Part shown: in pieces, positions 1 through 6,313 of the stretch | Numbering within the stretch: the first letter of the stretch is position 1 | How the letters are laid out: each line of letters begins with the position of its first letter | NCBI RefSeq assembly: GCF_001591005.1 | Contig: NZ_BCTY01000005.1 | Location: forward strand, 1 to 64,000 | Origin: Sphingomonas sanguinis NBRC 13937 | GTDB lineage: Bacteria > Pseudomonadota > Alphaproteobacteria > Sphingomonadales > Sphingomonadaceae | Reading direction: 5' to 3' | DNA length: 64,000 nt | Program-made: the position numbers and the translations under genes | Notes under the pieces: model-generated | What the model was told of the DNA's origin: nothing | The model's input: the letters and a program-made list of their open reading frames with translations, nothing else | Databases searched by the model: none

Positions 1-10
1 CTCCTTGTTG

Positions 11-30
11 CCGCCAGTTAGAAAAGACAC
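11..30 (+). repeat. IS left-end transposase-binding-type box L1
   Basis: First of two 20-bp direct repeats near the left IS tip. It begins CCGCCAG, ends GACAC, and matches the second copy (36-55) at 18 of 20 positions. The copies start 25 bp apart, about two and a half helical turns. Related boxes lie inverted at the right end (2175-2194 and 2199-2218). Paired boxes of this sort usually bind transposase; that role is inferred. Confidence 0.7.
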
Positions 31-35
31 AATCT

Positions 36-55
36 CCGCCAGATAGAAATGACAC
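36..55 (+). repeat. IS left-end transposase-binding-type box L2
   Basis: Second left-end copy, differing from L1 at only two positions. Its inner edge is 50 bp from the left IS tip. Confidence 0.7.
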
Positions 56-65
56 TCGCTCGTGG

Positions 66-115
66 CAGCGGGGGCAGCGTGGAGCCATCCAAACAGCGCA
101 GCGCTGCCCCCGCTG
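66..115. repeat. Perfect 14-bp inverted repeat inside the IS
   Basis: CAGCGGGGGCAGCG at 66-79 is the exact reverse complement of 102-115, with a 22-base loop. The hairpin would be very GC-rich. There is no T-run, so it is not a classical terminator; it could block transcription entering from outside the IS or occlude the end in RNA. Function is inferred only. Confidence 0.6.
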
Positions 116-396
116 AGGCGGTGAGCTATCGGATCTTTCACCCGGACCCGCTGCGCCAGCAGTGGGCCCGGTCACGCCGGTCGAATGTCTGATGGTGGGT
201 GGAGAGCGGAACGGCGGCTCTTGGAGCTTTGTTGGCGTTAGCGGATATCGGCTGATCGCGCTGATCTAACCTCGGTGGAAATCAGCCGATCCGGAACACT
301 TACCGTTGACATAGGTTAGAATGGAATCGCCGGTCGGTTTTTCGGGCGCTGGCGGCTGAGAGACACTTCGCGCTCCCGCTCGATAGGAGAGCCGCT

Positions 397-546
397 GTGG
401 ACCGAGAAGCCAAACCGTCACAACCGACGCAGTTCATCATTGATCGCTCACACCTGAAAGCTGTTCTTGAACGTTCCCAAAAGGCTAGAGAGAAAAGCCA
501 GGAACTCATCGCGAAACGCCGCGCCTCGCGCGATAAAGATGGATAG
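397..546 (+). CDS. Possible small IS passenger protein, 49 aa
   Basis: I do not recognise this protein. It starts at GTG 397 behind a plausible ribosome-binding site (AGGAGA, 385-390). It is short, very charged and predicted helical, with many Lys, Arg, Glu and Gln in its second half. It lies inside the IS on the strand opposite the transposase and overlaps the start of a second small frame at 539, as in a translationally coupled pair. It could be an IS accessory protein, a captured gene or chance. The spacing to a good RBS and the non-shadow position (no other gene here) are the only support. Confidence 0.35.
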   Translation: MDREAKPSQPTQFIIDRSHLKAVLERSQKAREKSQELIAKRRASRDKDG

Positions 547-661
547 GTTGCTCAGCGCGGAAGCGTCGGTTTTGGGAATAGCGCATGTGGCTCTGAACAG
601 CCGCTTGTGGGCGCTAGCCGTCAGGCAGCTTTTCCGCCCGAAAACAGTCGGTTCGGTCTAA
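539..661 (+). CDS. Possible second small passenger frame, 40 aa
   Basis: ATG at 539 overlaps the stop codon (544-546) of the preceding small frame, an arrangement typical of translational coupling. The predicted peptide is amphipathic to hydrophobic with scattered Arg residues and has no recognisable domain. It ends before the convergent transposase stop at 702. Evidence is positional only; it may be spurious. Confidence 0.2.
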   Translation: MDRLLSAEASVLGIAHVALNSRLWALAVRQLFRPKTVGSV

Positions 662-701
662 GCGGGTTGAGCGTCATCTAAGAGGCCCTGCAGGCGCCAG
701 C

Positions 702-2114
702 TCACCGAGCATATTCTCCGAGGCCGCGCGCTATAAGCTCCTCGTTTGACAGGCGGGGACCGCGCTTGAGCTTCGGCGTGCAAAGCCGGCGTCGGTCAAT
801 CTTGCCCGCGGTGGAAGAGGGTGCTGCGAACACCCCGACAGACCCTGAGCTGCGTGCGGGTTCGTTGTTATTGCGCTTGGGATGATGCGGGGCAGCCACC
901 TGGATGGCCTGCGCCATCGCCAGTGCGGCGCCCAGTTGCTTGTTGTCGACGATGGCGGCCTGATTCACCTGCCGCATCTTGTCGAACACACGGTAGGGCA
1001 GCACGCGCTCGCCGTGGCGGATCTCGATGCGACCGTCCGGGTACTCGCAGACGTGGACGCGCTTGCGCGCGAGCGAGCGGGTAAGGGGCGTCGGCTCGAG
1101 AATGAACATGGCCTTGTTGAAGTGCAACGCCAAAGAGGCGGTGACGGTCCGCTCCTCGCGCCACACCATCTCCGCCTCGACGTTCTCGTGCGCGGCCAGC
1201 GGGCGGTGCACGTCGTGCGGATCCGCTGGCGCGCAGGCAAACCGCGCATTGTGCCTGGCGACATAGGAGGGGAGAAAGGCATTGGCTTCGTCGATGGACG
1301 AGATGCCAGCCAGTCGCATCGCCTTGACCAGCCGGTCCTGCAGCGTGCCATTGGCGCGCTCCACCCGACCCTTGGCCTGCGGCGAGTTGGCGCAGATGAT
1401 CTCGACGCCAAGCTTGTCCAGCGCACGGCCGAGGTGCGTCATGCCGTCGCTGTCGGCTGTCGCGTTGTTGTTCCGGAAGACGCTGTGCTTGTCCGAATAG
1501 AAGGCCACCGGCTTGCCGTGCCGCTCGAGGTAGCTGCGGGTTGCGCGCATGTAGGAAAAGGCGCTCTCGCTCTCAGCCATTTCGAGATGCATGAGCTCGC
1601 TGGTCGCGTCGTCAATATAGACCAGCAGCGTACAGCGCGGGCCGCGGCCCTCGAACCAGTCATGGTCCGAACCGTCGACCTGGACCAACTCGCCGCGGCA
1701 CTCGCGCCGGTAGCGCGACTGGTGGAGGCGGGCGCGCTTCGCGACCTTGGCCTTCCATACGCCGGCTGCCATGAGCATCTGCCGCAGCGTCTCGCGCGAC
1801 AGCGTGATCCCATGCTGCTCAGCCAGGTACTCGCACGCCAGCGTCGGACCGAAGTCCGCATAGCGCTCGCGCACGATACCAATGACCTGGTCGCGGAAGG
1901 CCTCACTGAAACGCCTGTTGCTCGCTCGCCCGCGCTTGCGAGATACGAGGCCGGCCGCGCCATTGGTTCTGAGGCGATCCAGCAGCCGGTAGATCTGCCG
2001 TGGGCAGAGGCTCAGCGATGCTGCCGCATCGCTGATGCGCAACTCGCCACGGTCGACCCGCTGCAGGACATCAAACCGCGTCAGTTCGCTCTGGCTCATC
2101 GCAACCACCGTCAT
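702..2114 (-). CDS. IS1202/ISNCY-family DDE transposase, 470 aa
   Basis: Full-length transposase that cuts and joins the IS ends. Residues 8-65 form a helix-turn-helix region of the kind that reads terminal repeats. A second helical segment, about 67-120, resembles integrase-type HTH domains. The catalytic core follows, with Asp147 (in VQVDGSD), Asp208 (in FYSDKH) and Glu252 (in GRVERANGT) forming a DDE triad with 43 residues between the last two, the rve/integrase fold typical of ISNCY elements. The C-terminal tail of about 100 residues is basic. No frameshift or internal stop is seen. An internal ATG at residue 6 is an alternative start. The right IS tip lies about 110 bp upstream, enough room for a promoter. 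Confidence 0.9.
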   Translation of the reverse strand: MTVVAMSQSELTRFDVLQRVDRGELRISDAAASLSLCPRQIYRLLDRLRTNGAAGLVSRKRGRASNRRFSEAFRDQVIGIVRERYADFGPTLACEYLAEQHGITLSRETLRQMLMAAGVWKAKVAKRARLHQSRYRRECRGELVQVDGSDHDWFEGRGPRCTLLVYIDDATSELMHLEMAESESAFSYMRATRSYLERHGKPVAFYSDKHSVFRNNNATADSDGMTHLGRALDKLGVEIICANSPQAKGRVERANGTLQDRLVKAMRLAGISSIDEANAFLPSYVARHNARFACAPADPHDVHRPLAAHENVEAEMVWREERTVTASLALHFNKAMFILEPTPLTRSLARKRVHVCEYPDGRIEIRHGERVLPYRVFDKMRQVNQAAIVDNKQLGAALAMAQAIQVAAPHHPKRNNNEPARSSGSVGVFAAPSSTAGKIDRRRLCTPKLKRGPRLSNEELIARGLGEYAR

Positions 2115-2174
2115 CAGCGCGCGCCCTCAACCGTGCGGGCGACATGCCATCCGTCGGCCGCGTTGACGTCGGCT

Positions 2175-2218
2175 GTGACATCTCTAACTTGCAGACAGGT
2201 GACATTTGTACGTTGCGT
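2175..2218 (-). repeat. IS right-end boxes R2 (2175-2194) and R1 (2199-2218)
   Basis: Read on the minus strand, both boxes end in TGTCAC. R2 matches L1 at 15 of 20 positions and R1 at 13 of 20. They start 24 bp apart, mirroring the 25-bp spacing at the left end. They are the counterpart of the left boxes and probably bind the transposase encoded just inward. Confidence 0.65.
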
Positions 2219-2240
2219 CTACATAGCGGTTACACTCCTC

Positions 2241-2268
2241 GCATTCGATAATATATATTATGTAAAAC
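2241..2268 (+). other. dif: Candidate chromosomal dif (XerCD recombination) site
   Basis: The 28-bp layout fits dif: an 11-bp XerC-type arm (GCATTCGATAA, 2241-2251), a 6-bp centre (TATATA, 2252-2257) and an 11-bp XerD-type arm (TTATGTAAAAC, 2258-2268). The XerD arm matches the enterobacterial arm TTATGTTAAAT at 9 of 11 positions and the centre matches TGTATA at 5 of 6. The core ATAATATATATTAT is a perfect palindrome and stands out sharply in GC-rich DNA. It lies between the IS and the stop codon of the protease gene (2273). XerC and XerD resolve chromosome dimers here, with FtsK, at the terminus. Confidence 0.75.
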
Positions 2269-2272
2269 AAAG

Positions 2273-2848
2273 TCAGTCTGGCGGGTTCAGGGTCAGGACA
2301 CCCTGCTCGACCCGCCAGCTACGCAGACGGCTCAACACGTTCATGCCGATGATGTCCTGATCGCCAAATGCCGGTGATACATCCGCACCGACATCGTTCA
2401 GAACGATCGATCCGATACCAAGCTTCGCAACTGTAGCATGGTCCGCCGTCACCGGTCCGTTGGCCGTGTCGATCAGGCTGCCGAATGGACTTTCCTTCAC
2501 GTCTATGCCCGCTGCGCGCGCCGTAGCCACCGATAACGCCGTCCTGGTCGCGCCACTGTCGATCATCATCCGCCGCTCGATGCCGTTGATGCGGACATTG
2601 GCCCAGTAATGGCCGTCCGGGCCTATCGGTATCCGCGCGGTGCCTGTCGACACTGTGGAGCTCGGCCACCAGTCTTTGAAACGATCACGCTGGGCGACGA
2701 CCAGGAACATGGCACCGAATATCCCGATCCAGATCAAAGCCATGCGCATCGTCTGGCCGATGGGAATGCGCCGGGCCAGCAAGGCGCTGAGCGGCAAGAT
2801 CAGGATCAGGCCATAAAAGACGATGTCCATGGCCCGGTCGGTGTTCAC
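2273..2848 (-). CDS. Retropepsin-like aspartic protease (TIGR02281-type), 191 aa
   Basis: Small membrane-anchored clan AA aspartic protease. Two hydrophobic segments (about residues 8-24 and 33-51) are followed by a retropepsin-like domain carrying the active-site motif DSGAT at about residues 98-102, where retropepsins have D-T/S-G-A. Such single-domain proteases act as dimers; the substrate is unknown. The GTG start at 2848 overlaps the stop of the MBL hydrolase gene (GTGA); an ATG six codons further in (2830) is an alternative. It is the last gene of the metG-tatD-MBL run, and its stop lies 5 bp from the dif-like site. Confidence 0.85.
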   Translation of the reverse strand: MNTDRAMDIVFYGLILILPLSALLARRIPIGQTMRMALIWIGIFGAMFLVVAQRDRFKDWWPSSTVSTGTARIPIGPDGHYWANVRINGIERRMMIDSGATRTALSVATARAAGIDVKESPFGSLIDTANGPVTADHATVAKLGIGSIVLNDVGADVSPAFGDQDIIGMNVLSRLRSWRVEQGVLTLNPPD

Positions 2849-3609
2849 GGGATCAGTTCCATCCCGTCATAAGCGGGCTCGACTCCTTCGGGCAGTTCGC
2901 GGCAGAGCGTGGCATAATCCATCGACTGGTCCATGTGGATCAGCACAGTGCGGCGCGGCTTCAGCATCTCCACCCATTGCAGCACGGATGGCAGGTCGGC
3001 ATGGGCCGGATGCGGATGGCGGCGCAGCGCATCGACGATCCAGATATCGAGATCGCGATACAGATCGGCCATATCGGCCGTAAGATCATGAAAATCCGTG
3101 GCATAGCCGATACTCTTGCCATCGCATTCAAACCGAAAGCCTGCCGACAGGATGCGGCCATGCGGCTGATCCAGGGTACGCACCCGGACGCCGCCGATCG
3201 TCATGTCGTCTTCCAGCTTCGCCATGGTCGCGGTCGGCGGATAGCCGGTCTTTCCACGAAACACATAGCCGAAGCGGCTTTCCAGCGACGCGGCCGTCGC
3301 GGGGCGCGCATAGCCCGACACCGGCTGGCCCAGGGCATGAAAGATTTGCCGCACATCGTCGATGCCATGGCAATGATCGGCGTGATCGTGGGTCCAGATG
3401 ATCGCGTCCACCATGCCGACCTCGGCCGCCAGCAGCTGTTCACGCATATCCGGGCTGGTATCGATCAGGATACGGGTCGCCTCATGCTCGACCAGCGCCG
3501 ACATACGCATCCGCCGGTTGCGCGGCTCAGACGGGTCGCATTCCCCCCAATCATTGCCGATCCGGGGAACGCCGGACGACGTACCACAACCGAGGATGCG
3601 GATTTTCAC
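2845..3609 (-). CDS. MBL-fold metallohydrolase, PhnP/RNase Z-like, 254 aa
   Basis: Metallo-beta-lactamase-fold hydrolase. It opens with LGCGTSSGVPRIG and carries the metal-binding motif THDHADH at about residues 73-79; further ligands are plausibly His in the central part, Asp in YATDFHD and His in LIHMD near the C-terminus. This set fits phosphodiesterases such as PhnP (cyclic ribose phosphate) and RNase Z relatives. In alphaproteobacteria the gene follows tatD, as here, with start and stop codons overlapping by four bases. The precise substrate cannot be read from sequence. Confidence 0.9.
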   Translation of the reverse strand: MKIRILGCGTSSGVPRIGNDWGECDPSEPRNRRMRMSALVEHEATRILIDTSPDMREQLLAAEVGMVDAIIWTHDHADHCHGIDDVRQIFHALGQPVSGYARPATAASLESRFGYVFRGKTGYPPTATMAKLEDDMTIGGVRVRTLDQPHGRILSAGFRFECDGKSIGYATDFHDLTADMADLYRDLDIWIVDALRRHPHPAHADLPSVLQWVEMLKPRRTVLIHMDQSMDYATLCRELPEGVEPAYDGMELIP

Positions 3610-4382
3610 GCGCGCGTCTTCGCGAACAGTCGGTGGAAATTTTCGGCGGTAGCGGCGGTCAACTGCTCGACCGTCTCGCCGCGCAGCTCGGCCAGGAACT
3701 TGGCCGTATCGGCAACGAAGGATGGCTCCCCCGTCTTGCCGCGATGGGGCACGGGCGCCAGGAACGGAGCATCGGTCTCGACTAGCAGGCGATCGAGCGG
3801 CAGGCGCGCGGCGGTGTCCTGCAAATCCTTAGCGCTCTTGAAGGTCACGATACCCGAAATGGATATATAAAAGCCTAATGCCAAGGCCTTATCGGCAAAT
3901 GCTCCACTGGCGGTGAAGCAATGGATGACGCCCGGATAGGCTCCCTTCCCCATTTCCTCGGCCAGGATCGCGGCGGTATCCTCTTCGGCATCCCGAGTGT
4001 GGACGACCAGCGGCAGGCCGGTCTCGCGACATGCGGCGATATGCGCGCGAAAGCTCGTCTGCTGCCGCAAGCGGTCGCTGTGATCGTAATAATAGTCGAG
4101 GCCACTCTCCCCGATACCGACGACGCGCGGGTGGCGGGCGCGTTCGACCAGCTTGGCGGTGTCGATATGGGGATGAGCATCCGCCTCATGCGGGTGAATG
4201 CCGACTGTGGCCCAGACATCCGGCTCACGCTCGGCGGTGGCGATGACCGCATCCCATTCGCTTTCGCGCGTGGAAATGTTGAGCATCGCCGTCACACCCC
4301 GATCCCGCGCCCGCGAGAGCATGCCAGCCTGATCCTCGATCAAGCCCTTGTAATTCAGATGACAATGGCTGTCGGCGAGCAT
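3606..4382 (-). CDS. TatD-family metal-dependent hydrolase, 258 aa
   Basis: TIM-barrel amidohydrolase-fold DNase/hydrolase. The first metal site is DSHCHLN at residues 4-10, followed by an Asp/Glu site (GESGLDYYY, about 92-100), His in VVHTRDAEED, His in VIHCFTAS, and Asp in VETDAPFLAP, the usual TatD order. Family members show 3'-5' exonuclease or DNase activity, and cellular roles are proposed in DNA repair. The start is the first ATG, adjoining the metG stop at 4382, and its end overlaps the MBL gene; the three genes are surely cotranscribed. Confidence 0.93.
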   Translation of the reverse strand: MLADSHCHLNYKGLIEDQAGMLSRARDRGVTAMLNISTRESEWDAVIATAEREPDVWATVGIHPHEADAHPHIDTAKLVERARHPRVVGIGESGLDYYYDHSDRLRQQTSFRAHIAACRETGLPLVVHTRDAEEDTAAILAEEMGKGAYPGVIHCFTASGAFADKALALGFYISISGIVTFKSAKDLQDTAARLPLDRLLVETDAPFLAPVPHRGKTGEPSFVADTAKFLAELRGETVEQLTAATAENFHRLFAKTRA

Positions 4383-5938
4383 CAGGCGTCGGCCTCGGCG
4401 GGGATTTCCAGGCGCGGAAAAGCCGGAGTCGGCGGGGCCAGCGGCGTGCCGTTCGCCGTGCGGCGGGCGTACCAGCCATCATCGTCGATCGCGGCGTGAT
4501 CCCGCTCCTCGACCCCCAGCGTGTCGAGGACGAGCCCTGCCCCGCGCGGCGTGACCGGCAGGATCGCGATGGCAAGCATCCGGATCGCGCGGACGAGCGT
4601 GCCGAGCACAGCGTGCATCCGCTCGGGATCGGTCTTGCGCAGCGACCAGGGTGCCTGCACATCGATATATTGGTTGCAGGCATAGACGCCGCGCATCCAC
4701 GCCTCGATCCCCTGACTGAGCGCCAGATCGCCGAACGCTGTCTTCAGGCCCGCGCACGCCACGACGACCTCCTCCAGCAGCATGGCGTCGGCCGGGTCGC
4801 TCCGCCCCACTTCGGGGAGTGCGCCACCCAGATTCTTGGCGATGAACGACAGGGTACGCTGCGCCAGATTGCCGAAGCTGTTGGCCAATTCGGCGTTAAC
4901 GCGGGTGACGATCGCCTCGGCCGAATAGGAGCCGTCCTGACCGAAGCTGACCTCGCGCAGGAAGAAATAGCGCAGCGCGTCGACGCCGAACGCATCGGCC
5001 AGGCCCATCGGGTCGACGACATTGCCGACCGACTTGGACATCTTCTCACCCCGGTGGAGCAGGAAGCCGTGCCCGAATACCGATTGCGGCAACCGCAGGT
5101 CCGCCGACATCAGGAAGGCGGGCCAATAGACGGTGTGGAACCGCACGATGTCCTTGCCGATCAAGTGCAGATTGGCGGGCCAGAAGCGCGCCAGATCGCT
5201 GTCCTTGTTCGGATAGCCGGTGCCGGTCAGGTAATTGGTCAGCGCATCCACCCAGACATACATGACATGGCCGGGGCTGTCCGGCACCGGCACGCCCCAG
5301 TCGAAGCTGGTCCGCGACACCGACAGATCGGACAGCCCGCCCTCGACGAAACGCATCACCTCGTTGCGGCGGCTTTCCGGGCGGATGAAGTCAGGATTGT
5401 CGCGGTACAGGTCGAGCAGCGGCTGCTGATATTTGGACAGGCGGAAGAACCATGTCTCCTCGGCGGTCCATTCCACCGGCGTGCCCTGCGGTGACAGCTT
5501 CGTGCCGTCCTCGGCGGTCGTCAGTTCGCCCTCGTCGTAAAAGGCTTCGTCGCGGACCGAGTACCAGCCCTCATAGCGGTCTAGGTACAGATCGCCCTTG
5601 TCCTGCATCGCCTTCCAGATCGCCTGGCTGGCGGCATAGTGATCGGCGTCGACGGTGCGGATGAACCGGTCGTAGGAAATCTCAAGACGGTCCGCCATCA
5701 CATGGAAATGGCTGGACATTTCGTCGGCGAATTCGCGTGTCGGGATTTCCCGCGCGCGCGCTGCCTGGGCCATCTTCAGCCCATGCTCGTCGGTGCCCGT
5801 CTGGAACAGGACATCGCGGCCCGCCTGACGCTGGAACCGGGCGATGACGTCGGCCGCCACCATCTCATAGGCATGACCGATATGCGGGCGGCCATTGGGA
5901 TAGTGGATGGCGGTGGTGATATAGAATGGATCGGCCAT
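4382..5938 (-). CDS. metG: Methionine-tRNA ligase (MetRS), 518 aa
   Basis: Class I aminoacyl-tRNA synthetase that charges tRNA-Met. The HIGH signature appears as HIGHAYE near residue 20 and the KMSKS loop as KMSKSVGNV near residue 300. The C-terminal helical anticodon-binding domain is present, and there is no extra EMAP-like tRNA-binding tail, so this is the short alphaproteobacterial form of about 515 residues. In many relatives tmk and holB precede metG; they do not do so here, where the upstream gene is DUF423 after a 42-bp gap. It begins the metG-tatD-MBL-protease operon. Confidence 0.97.
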   Translation of the reverse strand: MADPFYITTAIHYPNGRPHIGHAYEMVAADVIARFQRQAGRDVLFQTGTDEHGLKMAQAARAREIPTREFADEMSSHFHVMADRLEISYDRFIRTVDADHYAASQAIWKAMQDKGDLYLDRYEGWYSVRDEAFYDEGELTTAEDGTKLSPQGTPVEWTAEETWFFRLSKYQQPLLDLYRDNPDFIRPESRRNEVMRFVEGGLSDLSVSRTSFDWGVPVPDSPGHVMYVWVDALTNYLTGTGYPNKDSDLARFWPANLHLIGKDIVRFHTVYWPAFLMSADLRLPQSVFGHGFLLHRGEKMSKSVGNVVDPMGLADAFGVDALRYFFLREVSFGQDGSYSAEAIVTRVNAELANSFGNLAQRTLSFIAKNLGGALPEVGRSDPADAMLLEEVVVACAGLKTAFGDLALSQGIEAWMRGVYACNQYIDVQAPWSLRKTDPERMHAVLGTLVRAIRMLAIAILPVTPRGAGLVLDTLGVEERDHAAIDDDGWYARRTANGTPLAPPTPAFPRLEIPAEADA

Positions 5939-5980
5939 GGCCGGTCCCTAGAACATCCCCTCGCGCAGGTGAAGCCCGGC

Positions 5981-6310
5981 TTAGCCGCGAAGGCTCCAGG
6001 CCAGCCACAGCCAGCCGCCGATCAGGATCGTGCCCCCGATCGGCGTGATCGCCCCCAGCCAGCGCGGCGCGCCAAAGGCCATGGCGTAAAGCGTACCCGC
6101 AAAGATCGCTGCCCCGATGACGAAGGCCCAGGCGACGCCGCGCGCCTCCATCCGAAGCGCGACCAGCGCGGCGACCGCATGGATCAGCTGATAGTGCCCG
6201 CCCGTACGCAGCCATTCGACCGCCGCGCCTTCCGCGCGGTGCGCGCCGAACGCCCCGGCGGCGATCGCCATCGCACCCGACAACGCGGCCAAGATCGCCA
6301 CCCATCCCAT
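5981..6310 (-). CDS. DUF423 family small membrane protein, 109 aa
   Basis: A four-helix integral membrane protein of the DUF423 (YgdD-like) family, recognised by the N-terminal glycine/alanine-rich helix followed by GAFGAHR (about 19-25) and the pattern of short polar loops between hydrophobic segments. Molecular function is not established. It starts 4 bp downstream of the antiporter stop and is probably in the same transcript. Confidence 0.88.
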   Translation of the reverse strand: MGWVAILAALSGAMAIAAGAFGAHRAEGAAVEWLRTGGHYQLIHAVAALVALRMEARGVAWAFVIGAAIFAGTLYAMAFGAPRWLGAITPIGGTILIGGWLWLAWSLRG

Positions 6311-6313
6311 GGT

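Larger units (their letters stand above)
6..2223 (-). mobile_element. IS1202/ISNCY-type insertion sequence beside a dif-like site
   Basis: The element carries one DDE transposase (minus strand) and about 0.65 kb of other DNA. The left tip begins TGTTGCCGCC at 6. The reverse complement ending at 2223 begins TGTAGACGCA, and the two 25-bp tips agree at 17 positions. Inside each tip are two copies of a related 20-bp box, offset 5 and 30 bp from the left tip and 5 and 29 bp from the right tip, and this symmetry is why I place the end at 2223. The right flank 2224-2239 ends in CTCCT, the same five bases as positions 1-5, so a 16-bp target duplication is possible with 11 bases lying outside the window. 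The alternative is an end at 2234 (tips agree at 12 of the first 17 positions) with a 5-bp CTCCT duplication. From memory, the IS1202 family has subgroups with 5-6, 15-18 and 24-29 bp duplications. Both ends look intact, so the element may be active. Confidence 0.8.

Noticed and set aside
208..317. GGAAC-N17-TGTT (208) and GGAAC-N16-GGTT (293) inside the IS as stress promoters
   Set aside because: Each has a mismatch, they lie far from the small frames, and such matches are expected by chance in this length of DNA.
882..2360. 492-codon plus-strand open frame antisense to the transposase
   Set aside because: High GC content leaves long open frames opposite genes; the composition is His/Arg/Asp-rich without any domain, and the transposase strand has clear DDE motifs.
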